Shown in pieces: positions 11,812-24,415 of a stretch of DNA of 64,000 nucleotides. Within the stretch, counting starts at the first letter, position 1. Each line of letters opens with the position of its first letter. The translations under genes and the position numbers were made by a program. Location of the stretch: assembly GCF_009730915.1 (NCBI RefSeq), contig NC_052477.1, positions 6,040,611 to 6,104,610 on the forward strand, read 5' to 3'. Origin of the DNA: Dioscorea cayenensis subsp. rotundata. Lineage: Eukaryota > Streptophyta > Magnoliopsida > Dioscoreales > Dioscoreaceae. The notes beneath the pieces are model-generated. The model had not been told where the DNA came from, searched no databases, and worked only from the letters and a program-made list of their open reading frames with translations.

Positions 11812-13584
11812 TGATAAGTGCTTGAGTAGACATATTTTTATATATGTTTTACATGCATTGAGCATCATTTTTACTGTGGTTTATATCTCATATTGTGTAT
11901 TTGGTGTTCTTTTATGCATATAGGTTGTGAATGCCTTGAAGAGTAAAAAGGAAGCAAAGATAGGCTATAAAGACACAATGTTGGGAGTTCTTGTTCAATT
12001 CAAGGACCAAGACACGAGAGCAGTTCATAAACGTGGAGATGTGTGCCAACTTCCAAGAAGATTCAAGTCAATTCACTATTTGGAAGGGCACAAAGGCAGC
12101 CACATCTTCATATACCTTCTCTTTGTGAAGATTGCAAGAATTCTCAAAGATACGTCGATGAAGAAAAGTTTTATAGCCTACCACATGGACGTGTGCCCGG
12201 ACATGTGGCCTTAAGAGAAGAGTGTTCGGATCGTGTTTTGTGAAAAGTACTGCAGCAATTTCACTATAGCAGTAATGTAGCAAAATTACTGTTCATGCGC
12301 CCCGCGTGGAAATTCCGCGCGCCCGCGTGGAAATTCTTGCAGCCCACGCGGCCGCGTGGAAAATCCACACAGGCGCGTGAGGGAACGTGACAGACGCGAT
12401 CGAAGGCCTATAAATAGCCGTTTTGCCCTATTCTTTCTCATCTTTTGTGCGGCTCTTGAGGGATGAGACGGCTACGGTTTGGAGAGGAGGTCTTTGTGGC
12501 CTTGGAGGCACTTCGTCACCAACTTTGATCAATTCCTCCTCCGTCATAGCATCAAGGAAGCCACCGGTGAACCTAGCTTCGGAGTGGGTCTTTCAAGACG
12601 TCGAAGCTCTCCATCAAGGCCATCAGTTCATATATAAGGGGGTTTATTTCTATGGTTTTAATGTACTTTCATTCATTGATGGTGTGTTTTGTATGTTGCT
12701 CCATGGAGAGCTAAAACTCTAGAGGGTATTTGGGCTTGTGAACCCTAGGATTCTCATCTTTTGTGGATTTGCTTAGTGTTTCTATTTAATCCGAGTTTGA
12801 TTAAGTTTTAATCTTGTATTCACATTGCTTGCTTGTTTAATTAATCCTTGTGGTTGATTGGATTTGCATGATTTGTAACTTTGATGTGAGAGAGGTCTCC
12901 ATTAGAGTTAGAACTTCAAGGTTAAAGAGGGTCGAGAGGGTGAGTCATGAGATAGTGGAGTGTCCCCTCTCCCTTCCGATTGAGTGTATTCTATCTCCGT
13001 TCCTTAAGCTCTATGCAACCATATTTGGTGTGAGGCGTGAGATTGAGAGATTTCTCCGCCGGGACTTTGTAGGGGGTTAGGATCTTTCGCCGGGAATTAG
13101 GGTTGGATCAATCTTTAGGAATCGGATACAACTCTTGGAATCCCTAGAGTGCTTTGCAGTCATATGTGGTGTGAGGTGTTGAGATTGAGCGATTTCTCCA
13201 CCGGGACCTCGTAGGGGACTAGTATTGGTGACCGGGAGGCTAGATCCGATTATATTTGGATTTCCACGACTTAACTTACTCATCATAGAAACACTTTGCT
13301 TATTCGGTACCTAATACCTGAATCCTAGGGGGAGCATTGCCCGAATACCTCACTTTTACTGATTGAGATCTCCATCCATTTTACCCTTGCATATTTGTCT
13401 CTGGTATTCATTTTTTCGCACATTAGATCACCACACCTTTCCATTTATCATTAGGTTAGAAACCAGAGAAGAAGTTAGTACTAGTAGCCCTGTTCCCTGT
13501 GGATTCGACTCCCCACTCACCGGGGTAATTATTACTTCGACACCCGTGCACTTGCGGTTTACACGCATATTCGGACGCGTGTCA
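11812..13584 (+). mobile_element. solo LTR family B, 1773 bp, target duplication attag
   Basis: It begins TGATAAGTGCTTGAGTAGAC and ends GGACGCGTGTCA. Five-base duplications attag flank it (11807-11811 and 13585-13589). TATAAATA is at 12409-12416, with GC-rich palindromes at about 12300-12375 upstream. Relatives are at 35045 and 44509. Two similar sub-blocks near 13020-13080 and 13150-13215 (GTGAGGCGTGAGATTGAG, then CCGGGAC) show an internal duplication in this LTR family. Confidence 0.9.
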
Positions 13585-13589
13585 ATTAG

Positions 13590-15559
13590 TACCAAGATTG
13601 AGTCTGAGGATAGTACCAAATAAGTTATTGGATGTTCTTGGGTCAGGTGTATGTGGAGAAAAGTGCACAATAGCCAGGGAGTTAACCATGGGTCTCGATG
13701 ATGTAGTCATAGGAAGGCCTCCTTCTTTCTTCTTGGCTATCCAATTATTACTTGCAGGTTGGTAGACTCATGGAAGATCCTCATTAATCCACTGGGTGAG
13801 TCACCGCTGGAGGGGGTAGACTAAGCCGGTGATGGTCGTGCCGTTGAGTTGGTTAAGAGACTGGAAAGGTTTAGCATGGTTAGGGGAAAGAGTTCCTTGG
13901 AAGAGAAAGGGAAAGAGGATGAGGCCCATACATCCATGGAGAAGGTTGAGTTGGAGCGAGAGTGCTCAATGAGACCGCGGATCATGAGCTGAGCATCTTA
14001 ATCTATGCTATATCGATCATGTTCTCATTGTTGAGGGAACTAGTCGAAATGTTATTGCCATGTATGGCTCTCTCACTCTGTAGGGACCTAGACACCATTG
14101 GTCTCTTTGCTTGTCCAGCGGCAGTGTTGGTACATCTTTGGGACCATCTAATGACTTGTATCCATATGAAGCAAGCTATGTCATCCAGCCAGATCTATAT
14201 GCTCGTGCAGATAGATAAGGCTCTGTCATTGGCGTTTGAGATTGGCCCTGTTCATGGGATTATTCTAATTCTACACTAGTACCTTTGTTCTATTGTTGCA
14301 TGAGCACATGACCCTATCTTTCCAAGAGAATGAAGTTAGGCTAATTATCATGCTTTCTTTTCTCTTTGGAGTCTGATAACTGACTGTCGTCAAACATAGA
14401 CTTGCTGCAACTAGGCTTCAAAGGGGAATCCATGAATGATAGTGGTTGACTCCTTAAAACATTGTTGTGGACTGCTCTTTGGCTGGCAGAGGAGAGGAGG
14501 ATAGAGCAAAATGATTTGACGGCATGTATGAACACAATAATAAGCAGCAAAATCTAGCTGTCCATGACACTCAACTAAATTATTTGCATTTTTCAAAGCA
14601 AAGACGGTCTATGCTATGATAATGCCACGTTAAAGTCTCTCAAGCACTTTCACTAGCCCTCCGAAGTTTTAGGAAAGGTCCCTTCCCTTTCTTCTCTTTT
14701 GTATGGTCAGCTACACTATAATTCTGGTTAATGTTAATTAGAAAGCCTACCCACTACCCTTGGGGGGAGTACTACTCTAATTTAAAGAAGCTAGCAAACT
14801 TGAGGTCAGACTAGGCTGGGACTCAGGCAGCAAAAAGAAAGCGCCCTCTTTCTTCCTTATGCCCGGACTGCCTAAACAAGAAGGGGCAAAAAGGCCTTTT
14901 TACTTTTTATGATCAAATTACACCAAACATTCTTCCATTTTGTCTACCCTAAAAAGAACGGGCTTCTACTTATGTATATAAAAAGAAAAAGATTTGACCC
15001 CTGCTTGGCGCATCTAGCGTGTGTTGAGCTTCCCTCCTGCCCCTCTTCCAACAGATTGAGACTGAGCCTATCTCGTTGTGTGTGGAAATCGGATATGTAT
15101 TGTTTGACTACTGAGAGGAAGCACATTTTTCTTACAGAAGACCTTGAGAGTGCCTCAACAAGACCCGGGGAGCATGATAAGTGAGGTCTGAATAAGACTG
15201 AAGATCTTTTGACAAGGTAGGAAAGCATACCTGGCTCAGCTATCAAAGTCTATTCAGGCTTAGTCAGTGAACACAGACCTAATCATCACTAAAAATACTG
15301 TTCTAAGCCGCTGTCACGCTCATTACAAGGCAATCAATGCTTATCATACATCATTTTAAAGTTAAGGAAGGGAGTTATAGTTTATAGTTATTGTCATTCT
15401 CTCCTTGATCGGATGAATATTTGGGCGTCTGACGACGTATTGATGCAACCATTTTCACGGGGTCGTTTGGCCAGAAAGAAGGCTGTGGCAAATGTCGGGT
15501 CTTTAAGCAATTTAAAATTCAACCTGCATAGGACTGGTCTATATCCAATCTTAGATTAA
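13590..15559. other. organelle-like DNA, no recognised gene
   Basis: Short frames only. One of 105 codons at 13962-14279 has no recognised domain, and its surroundings are full of stops. The stretch 14640-15200 has the purine-rich, mixed look of plant mitochondrial spacer. The mitovirus-derived sequence may begin near its right end (about 15410). Confidence 0.4.
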
Positions 15560-16290
15560 TTCCTACTTATTTAGGCACGTTCGATCAGTTACAACCGGCT
15601 TCAAAGGGTTAAATCTCTCTTTTCTTTCGATTTTTCATCGGCCACTGACTGATTTCCTCTGGCAGTGCAAGGTTTTATTATCAAAATGAAGTTTAATCGG
15701 CTCACTGCATTTGCGTGGGTTGCTTGTGGTCTTGGCATGAATGTTTTCTCTTGCTAGACCTCTCATAATTCTTGTTGACTCAGTTCGAGCCATCGCATTC
15801 ATTTTGCTACCGGCCAACCGTTGGGTCTTGCCCGCTCTTCGCACTTTTACATCACTTCATTGTGTGGTATTGCACGGAAAAAGGTCTATCCTAATCATGT
15901 TTTCAAGCATTATGTTCTCCTCAGTGATGATATCGTCATTGGCTGTTGTGGAAGTCTATCGGTCTGTTATTGACCAGTTGGCTATTAAGATTTCAGTAAA
16001 GAAATATCTGATTTCCCCATGCGAATTCTCCAAGAGCTTTCACATCTATGGTCATGATTTGTCTCCTGTGAGCATAAAGATGCTTTGTGTGCCTCGTCGT
16101 GTTGTTGCATGGATGTCTATTTGTCAATCTGTTGGTGTTAACGATATTAGAGTCTTTATGAGGCTCAGAGGAGCTAGGTACATAAGATATTCTTCTTACC
16201 CTGAGCTGAACATTTATCTCCTAACTACAACCCTCATAGGTTTTACCACATACTTTTATCATTTTAGCCTGGGAAAACCCTTGCCTTGAG
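15560..16290 (+). pseudogene. endogenous mitovirus RNA-dependent RNA polymerase, fragment, broken
   Basis: Mitoviruses are capsidless RNA elements of mitochondria whose only gene is an RdRp; plant mitochondrial and nuclear genomes often hold DNA copies of them. Here, spread over several frames, are a motif A-like segment near 15622-15670 with an internal stop, a motif B-like glycine-rich piece near 15810, a motif C region near 15920 reading SDD in place of the usual GDD, and downstream blocks typical of the family (CEFSKSF and DLSPVSIKML around 16020-16080). The longest open part is 15741-16289, which runs through more than one ancestral frame. Frameshifts near 15830 and 15930 and stops near 15660 make it non-functional. 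Length is well below that of a full RdRp. Confidence 0.72.
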
Positions 16291-17123
16291 AATTGTGTTT
16301 GGGATTTTCTGAAGGGATCTTGATCACATCATGGTGCTTCATTGAACGTCTCTGCGAAGACATCCAATCTAAGTTAGATGAAGGTAGCTTAGGTATTGCA
16401 GAGCACACACTCCTTTATGAGTGGCTGGTTGCTTTGCTTGTGTATGAGCAGTGGTTTTGTAGAGCTCATCTTGTTTTAATTACTCTTTGACTGCTGTTGA
16501 TCTCTTAGATCTGTTAGGTTTTATCTTCCACTTTCCTTGGTTCTAACAGATAAAACTGCATGATGAAATTAGTCTGTTAGCCTTCATGACAAGGAATTAG
16601 AGATAAGCTATAAAGATAAAAGTTGTACATCAAGAAGAGAGCATTCTAAATTTTTTCCTTTATAACAGATGGGGACCGGTGGATACTCTAATGGATTAAA
16701 CTTATCCCTAATAGCAACAGACTAAATGACATAAATCAGAATGATGTCTATCATGAAGATGGCAACTGATATGATACGCATCCATACCCTAGCCGTCTGT
16801 ATAATGGAATGATACAGGGACTCGGGCCTGCATCATATCTTCAAAGTTGGTTTCAGCTGGTAAGTTGCTATTTCTGAAATAAATTGGTAGCCATCTCATT
16901 GGCTTGGTCGCAAAGGACTTATGCCTAGAAGCACTGGCCTCCTCTGATCCTGATTCGATTGGCCTAATCATTAAATCAAAGAAATGGCTATCTCATAACT
17001 AAGCTAAAGACCGACCATCCAGCTAGGTCAGCAAATGTCTGCCCTGGGTAAATAGAGAAAGCCAACGGATGGTTACTAACCGCACAAGGAAGTTGGAAGA
17101 CAAGAGACGACCAACTTAGAACT
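16291..17123. other. organelle-like DNA, possible end of the mitovirus fossil
   Basis: 16293-16490 is an open stretch of 65 codons that could continue the mitovirus C-terminal region, but it shows no diagnostic motif. The rest has no recognisable frame. Confidence 0.35.
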
Positions 17124-18951
17124 CAACACATCCTTTGCGTGTGTGTACTGCAAGTGCACGGGTCATCGAAGTAATAAAATACCCTAGTGAGTGGGAGGTC
17201 GAATCCACAGGGAATAGATGCTCAGAAATAAGAAGTATTACTATTTAGCTAGAGTGAAAACCAATTTGTGATTTGATTCAAGGTATCGATGCAAAGAAAA
17301 GTAAAAGAGAAAAGAGAACAAGCAAGGATAAGCAGAGAGGATAATCAATGGTAAAATGAGATACCTGGACAATGCTCACAATAGGACTATTTCTCCAAGT
17401 CCAAGATTAATATTATGCCTCCTAATTAGAGTTTAATGAGTCGTGAAAATACAAAGATACACGGTCCTAAACCTAAGGTAAACCGTGACTAGCCCTCTAA
17501 ACTATGCCCTGGCGGAAAGGTATACTCTCAACACCACACAATGTGTGGGACTGCTTGAAGCTCTAGGGATTCCAAGTGATAAACCCTATTCCCTAACCTA
17601 TATCTAACCCTTTGGTCCAGGCGAAAGATCCTTAATCATGATTAAGCCCCAACATTAAGGATTACTCAACACTTCACTCCGTTGCTTGGACAACTAAGTC
17701 CCAGTGGAGTTTGTCTCGTAGCACTTTACTCTATCATGATTGCAAAGAACTCATGGAATGTGGAGGTAGGATAAATCACGTCTGAGAGGAAAGGGGATGT
17801 TCCGCTACCTCTCGACTCACCCTCTCAACCCTCTTCAACCTTGCTTAGTCTAACCTAATGAAGTGTTACTCATTCAAAAGGATTACCTAGATAGATTCTC
17901 AACCCTAGTGTCACTCTAAGGGAAAATCAAATCAATAAACACACAAGATTGAAACTCAATTAAAACATCAATTAAAGGAAACATAATAGAAGTCAATGAA
18001 ACAACATCATCCTAGGGTTTACAAGTCCAAGCACCCACTAGGGGTTTAGCTCTCCATGGTGCAATACAAAGTCCAAGATAAAATAAAAAATAAGTCCAAG
18101 CATTCCATAGAGATAGCCCCCTTGTCGTCTGTGTCGATGGTCTTCAAGAGCCCCTTCGTTAACTCCAAATACTCCTTCGTCAAGCCTAGGGCACACACCG
18201 CCGAATCAAAGCCGTCGGAAGCTCCCACAATAACTCTCCTCTGAAGAAAATTGATATCCAATGCCGTACAAACACTCCAAAATCCGAGTAAAAACCTCTC
18301 CAAACATTAGCCGTGCTCTCCCCAAAAGACAGCCCAAAGATATGAAGAAGATCCCCAAAACAAACTTGTGAAGCGGTATTTAGAGGGCTGAAATCTGGCA
18401 TCCACATGGGCATGTGGAAATTCCACACAGCCATGTGGATTTTCAGGCCTCTCATTTCCTGCGCGATGTGAATAGTAAATGCTATAGTATTTGCTACGGT
18501 AAACTGCTACAGTACTTGTGATGCAATACTCCCGACTTCAATTTCTTCATCTAGGCCGCATGATTGGGTACACATCCATGCTGTAGATCATGTCACATCT
18601 TGCTTTTAAACATATTGACGAAGCCCTTGACAATGTTGCATAAGTTGGAACAAATAAGTGTGACTGCCTTTGTGCCCCTCCACTTTGTGTATTCACTTGA
18701 ACATTTTGGAGGTTGGCACACACCCACATGTCTTTTAGAATAACTTGTGCCTCGATCCTTGTTTGGTCCAAGAATTTCCTCAACGATTGCGTCCATGATC
18801 TATTTTTGCTTTCTTTCTTCTAAACTTGTCTCCACAATACTAAATGCACAAAATAACACAAATACACATAAATGAGACATAAAATCTGATAAAATTGATG
18901 CTCAATGCAAGAAAAGTATACTTAATAAAACTTATACACAAGCACTTATCA
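17124..18951 (-). mobile_element. inverted family A LTR, 1828 bp
   Basis: The minus strand runs from TGATAAGTGCTTGTGTATAAG (18951 leftward) to the usual LTR end near 17124, where the terminal TGACACA of the plus-strand reading has become CAACACA. The CACATGG palindrome lies at 18400-18440 beside an altered TATA position near 18375. Flanking pentamers gaact and atccc do not match, so it is a truncated or rearranged remnant rather than a clean solo LTR. Confidence 0.82.
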
Positions 18952-19077
18952 ATCCCCTTTCATGCTTCAGTTTATCAACCTAGACCTTTCTGTTTGCAGA
19001 TGCGAAAAGAAAATTGTTCAGCAAGCGTTATGTTTCGAGACCACGCCAGGAAAGTTTGCATAGTCAATTTTTTTTAG

Positions 19078-20068
<991 letters not shown>

Positions 20069-21555
20069 TGATTGCTTCCCCGCAAGTGTATGGGATCGCC
20101 AAGTAATACCTCGTGTGAAGACACGAGAATCGTATTCCTCAGGGCTAAGGATCTCCTATTACTCCTTCTCAAACTATTATCTAGCCTAAGATCTCAAGTG
20201 ATGGAATTTACTCTACTAGAAGAAATTAAAACTAAAACAAGATTTCCAATAAATTAGAGAGAACAAGCAATGAGCAAGCAAGAAATTCAATGTAATGCAA
20301 AGGCCTATGGATGTGGATCCCCTTGAGGAGTTATCATGAAACATGGATGATGATTAAAAGATGCAAGGGTAAAATGGACCAAGAGTTTTCTAGATTAGAA
20401 CAACCCCAATTTCTTGGCAATTGAACCCTAATCCCATACGAACATAGATAGGAATTTCTTCCAAATCCACATTCCTACGATTGCATTAAGCACAAGGAAA
20501 TATCAAATAGGAGTAAACCTACTCTTCTTCTGCTTAACCTAACATGGAGGGCTACCAACACCCAATTTCTCGGCGTGATGATACAAGTATCCCCTTCTAA
20601 TCCATTCATGATCTAATATATGCGAGCAAGTCACATCTACATGCATCACTCTTAAAAGAGCTACGGATTTCTCCTTAGTGTAGCACTTAGCATGAAAACA
20701 ATGGATTAAATCTCAAAATTACCCAAGCATGGAATTAACAAGTAATCATCCAAAATACACGATAAAACCCCCCAAGGTTCACCAACACCCGGTGGCCTTG
20801 GGGGTCTAGTGTGTCATCATCCCACAACAAGCAATACAATCAAGTGAAACACAAAAGAAAAGCATAAATGACACTCCCTAGATGAAATAGTGGAGAAGGA
20901 GGTAGAAAATGTGCCGAATGACGCTTTCCCACCAAAGGAATTCTGAATGATGCTTCCTCTTGCCACGGGTCTCCTTCCTTCAAATCGTGGTAGATCTCCC
21001 CTTGAATGATGTTGCCTTCTTACCTTGAGAGTCTTGGACCTTGGCCTTGAATGATCTCTTAGCTTCCTTGTCCTTCTTCTCCTTTCCAAGGTCGCCCAAA
21101 GCCTCTCAAGTGGTCTCTCAAAATATACCCAAAAAAAGTCCCTTGTTCTGCCCTAAAAGTCAGTATTTATAACCCCCCATGACATACGGACCATATAGCG
21201 GTCGTATGGGGGTTGTATAGCACTCAAAAACCCTAGATTCATGTTTCATACAGGGTGCATACGGCCTCCATACGACCCTATATACTGGGTAGTATGGAAA
21301 TCTTGGTAGACAACTCTAAATCATTCCGCTGCTACAGTGCATATGGCCTCCATACTGGGTAGTATGGGGGTGGTATGAAATTCCTGTTTTCTTCTCTTTT
21401 CACCTAAATGATTTCTTCTTGTTCTCCATGGCTTCCTTATGCCCTATAAAGGAAATAATAGATGATTAAGCGCAAAATGGGCATCAAACCTCACAAAATA
21501 CATGCAAAGTGAATACGATATATATACGAAAACACCTACATTTAGACACTTATCA
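20069..21555 (-). mobile_element. inverted solo LTR inside cox1, 1487 bp, target duplication agggc
   Basis: The plus strand begins TGATTGCTTCCCCGCAAG and ends AGACACTTATCA. The bases agggc stand on both sides (20064-20068 and 21556-21560), and deleting the insert with one copy restores the cox1 reading between Gly-Gly-Leu and Thr-Gly-Ile. The minus-strand reading starts TGATAAGTGTCTAAATG. Relatives with the same closing block are at 10271, 36004 and 39721. A minus-strand frame at 20817-21089 is an LTR by-product. Confidence 0.92.
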
Positions 21556-22081
21556 AGGGCTCACTGGAATAGTTCTAGCTAATTCTGGGCTAGACATTGC
21601 TCTACATGATACTTATTATGTGGTTGCACATTTCCATTATGTACTTTCTATGGGAGCCGTTTTTGCTTTATTTGCAGGATTTCACTATTGGGTAGGTAAA
21701 ATCTTTGGTCGGACATACCCTGAAACTTTAGGTCAAATTCATTTTTGGATCACTTTTTTCGGGGTTAATCTGACCCTCTTTCCCATGCATTTCTTAGGGC
21801 TTTCGGGTATGCCACGCCGCATTCCAGATTATCCAGATGCTTACGCCGGATGGAATGCTCTGAGCAGTTTCGGCTCTTATATATCCGTAGTTGGGATTCG
21901 TCGTTTCTTCGTGGTCGTAACAATCACTTCAAGCAGTGGAAACAACAAAAGATGTGCTCCAAGTCCTTGGGCTGTTGAACAGAATCCAACCACACTGGAA
22001 TGGATGGTTCAAAGTCCTCCAGCTTTTCATACTTTTGGAGAACTTCCTGCTATCAAGGAGACGAAAAGCTATGTGAAGTAA
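21556..22081 (+). pseudogene. cox1: mitochondrial cox1, 3' part with native C terminus
   Basis: This resumes at [41 protein letters not shown], including the helix X His pair (HFHY), and runs to [13 protein letters not shown] and a stop at 22079-22081, the usual plant cox1 ending. It is open over about 175 codons, with few changes (for example ICCFF is IRRFF and TLSSG is TSSSG, if the common plant sequence is the reference). It shares its origin with 19078-20068 and is a pseudogene only because its front is detached. Confidence 0.93.
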
Positions 22082-22318
22082 AAGAAGAAAAGGTCGCCTA
22101 CTGCTACTAAGAATCTAACAGAACTTTTGAAAATGTGGGTTCTAAAACAACTTGTGTAGGTCGGAGTTGAGAATTGGGCGGCCTCCCGTATTCAAGAGCT
22201 TTGCCTTCTATCTCCTCATTGGCGAGTCCCAAAAACCTGGCCATCCTTCTTCGGAACAGGGACTATATTAGCAAGCCAATCTGGATATTTAGAGAGCATT
22301 CGGAACCCGGCATTCTAC
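22082..22318. other. cox1 downstream flank, mitochondrial-style
   Basis: Non-coding sequence following the cox1 stop. It ends against the retrotransposon fragment near CCGGCATTCTAC and a poly-T run. Confidence 0.5.
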
Positions 22319-22852
22319 TTTTTTTTTTACCTCTTCCTTGATTTTCAACATCCACTCGGGTCTCAATCTCCTCAACTTCTGCTTTACGGGCTTGCAACCG
22401 GGTTTCAGAGGAAGCTTATGTACACCCATATCCGTGTCGAGTCCGGGCATATCTTGGTAAGACCAGGCGAAAACATCCGAGTACCTCAAATGGAAGTCTA
22501 CTATCTCTCCCCGCAATTGAAGGGACATCAACTTAGCAACCGTAACGTTTCGTTGGTCCTCTTCCCTTCCGTCGTTTACCTCGTCGACTTCGTCAAGAAT
22601 CGCAATGGTCCTTTTCTCATGTTGCTCATATTGATCTTGAAGCTCCCGTAAGGTTTCTTCATCTACCCAATCTTCAATGTAATTAATGTCTACGAGCTCG
22701 TAATCACCTTTTTGTTTGAAATCATGGGTCTCGGCCAGAAAACTAGTGGCATCGGAGAAAGGTCTTAGTCCGGTGGACGGTAACATGGTTGGTTGGGTCT
22801 TATCCCATACCATGGGGGTACAGAAAGACCAGCGATGGTTATGCGCTGCCAA
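22319..22852 (-). pseudogene. Ty3/gypsy polyprotein fragment, protease-RT linker
   Basis: The minus strand reads open for about 180 codons without a stop. The stretch DVFAWSYQDMPGLDTDMGVH followed by KLRRLRPEW is the well-known linker just ahead of the reverse transcriptase in Tat/Ogre-type Ty3/gypsy elements. An acidic region with coiled-coil character (about 22540-22700) precedes it. The RT itself is missing: the frame runs into mitochondrial-style sequence near 22318. The intact frame contrasts with the eroded elements around it and may mean a younger insertion. Confidence 0.75.
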
Positions 22853-24150
22853 AAAGAATCAAGTCCACTGTGGTCTATCGTGGCAGATGTAATAGATCTC
22901 TCTTCTCTTGTGAAACTTAGATAATTAGCATGCTCGCCTTCATGAAAGACCTTCTCTTGATCCTCTCATGGCTATGCGTTCATTCCCTGACTTGCCCCTC
23001 CAGAGATCTGACCCACCTTTCCAGCCATGTTTTTTATCACTTAACAAGAAAAGCGATTCGGAGTGCTTTTCACCCCACCACCTTCCTTTATCCACCGACA
23101 GAGATAAAGTAAATGATCAGCCTGCTCACTTGATCTCTCAATTCCCATTGTGCTTAGTTTCTCTATCTCCTTGACAGTTGCGGTGGGTTGCCATTCCACT
23201 TGCATTCCACAGCAGAACACCCACCCTTCGGATCGGAGAACATTAGAACAGGACGAAACTCGATTCGCTTCTTTTTCATTCCATTTCGGGGGGTGAAATG
23301 AGAAAACAGAAGCGGAATGGAGACTAGCTAGCCACACAAAAGTAAACTAGCTAGTCGCCCGCTGACGTAGGATAGTCAAGTCAAGTGAACCGGAAAGTTC
23401 AGTCTCATATCCGAAGAGCGAAGCAACATAGGAAAGCAGGTCTTATCGGCATTGTTGCTCTTTTTTCCCTGAATCCGGATTTCTTTCGTAAACCGAAAGA
23501 TCGCTCGCTCAGTGCAGTACCTCATTGAGTCAACTCAAGCCAAGGTCCATGATGCTAAGGGCAAGGGTGTGGCAAGGCCTTATGAGATGAGTGGAAGCTC
23601 TCGTTCCTATAGGGCACACCGAGATCCTGTCCCCAAAAGCAAGCCTTGAATACGGTGCGGGCCTCCAATGATAAGGAGGCCAAAGAACCAAGGATAGGGT
23701 ACTAACCTCAACCAGGGGTTGTGTGTGGTGGAGAAACCAGGGAGCTGATGTATGTGGGCCTGACCATCAATGGGCGAGCTGCCTTGATCCATGGTGAATA
23801 CGGGTGGTGCCACCTTTTTCTTTGTTTCGCATAAGGAGAGTGTTCTCAATCGGCGAAGCCTAAAAGAAACTCTACCCTTGATTTTCTTTTTCGTTTATAA
23901 AAAAAAAAGCATGATAGACATCTTCTTACAGCTAAAACAGCAAAGGAAGGATCTATCATGAAATGGGGGTAAGCAAAGACGGATGGAAGGTAATTTTTTA
24001 CGGTACTCGGTCAATTAATCCAAGACTTTCACTAGGAAAAAAATCTTTTTCTAAAATCAAAGAAAATCAAAATACTTATGAAAAAGAACAAAGAAAAACT
24101 ATGCAATTTCTTTCAATCATGAATCCCTTTGCTAAGTTCAACAATTCTAA
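22853..24150. other. mitochondrial-style spacer with possible retroelement scraps
   Basis: 23150-23520 has the texture of plant mitochondrial intergenic DNA. A plus-strand open stretch at 23516-23649 (QYLIESTQAKVHDAKGKGV and on) could be a gag fragment but has no diagnostic motif. No full gene. Confidence 0.4.
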
Positions 24151-24159
24151 ACCGTAAGA

Positions 24160-24415
24160 GAAGTATAGGTAAGAGGTCCGACAGGTTTAAAGAGTGGTGA
24201 GTTCACATCGATCGAATTAATTTTTTAATTATTGGTTGATGAATGGACTTTAGCGTAAATTTGAAGCTAGTTACACCCCTCAACAAAATAGTGTATCAGA
24301 GAGCAAAAATAGGACCATCGTTGAAATGGCAAGGTTTATGTTAAAAGGTATCAGGGCTTTAAGAGGTAGAAGCAGTCGCTACAGCTGTTTACCTTCTCAA
24401 TATAAGAAAAATTAA
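24160..24415 (+). pseudogene. Ty1/copia integrase fragment
   Basis: Phrases near 24190 (GEFTS with IEF) and 24260-24375 (FEASYTPQQN, then SVSERKNRTIVEMARFMLK) match the copia integrase core, where the segment ahead of TPQQNGVSERKNRT carries the catalytic Asp and the Glu of SERKNRT completes the triad. It is short and has stops and frameshifts. There is no matching copia gag or RT beside it. Confidence 0.75.

Noticed and set aside
13962..14279. A 105-codon frame as part of the mitovirus
   Set aside because: It lies 1.3 kb upstream of the recognisable polymerase blocks and has no mitovirus motif.
15741..16289. A 182-codon plus-strand open frame taken as one protein
   Set aside because: It crosses two ancestral frames of the mitovirus fossil, so most of its N-terminal residues are out of frame with the real homology.
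20817..21089. A 90-codon arginine-rich minus-strand frame
   Set aside because: It is wholly inside the solo LTR that splits cox1 and has no counterpart among known proteins I recognise.
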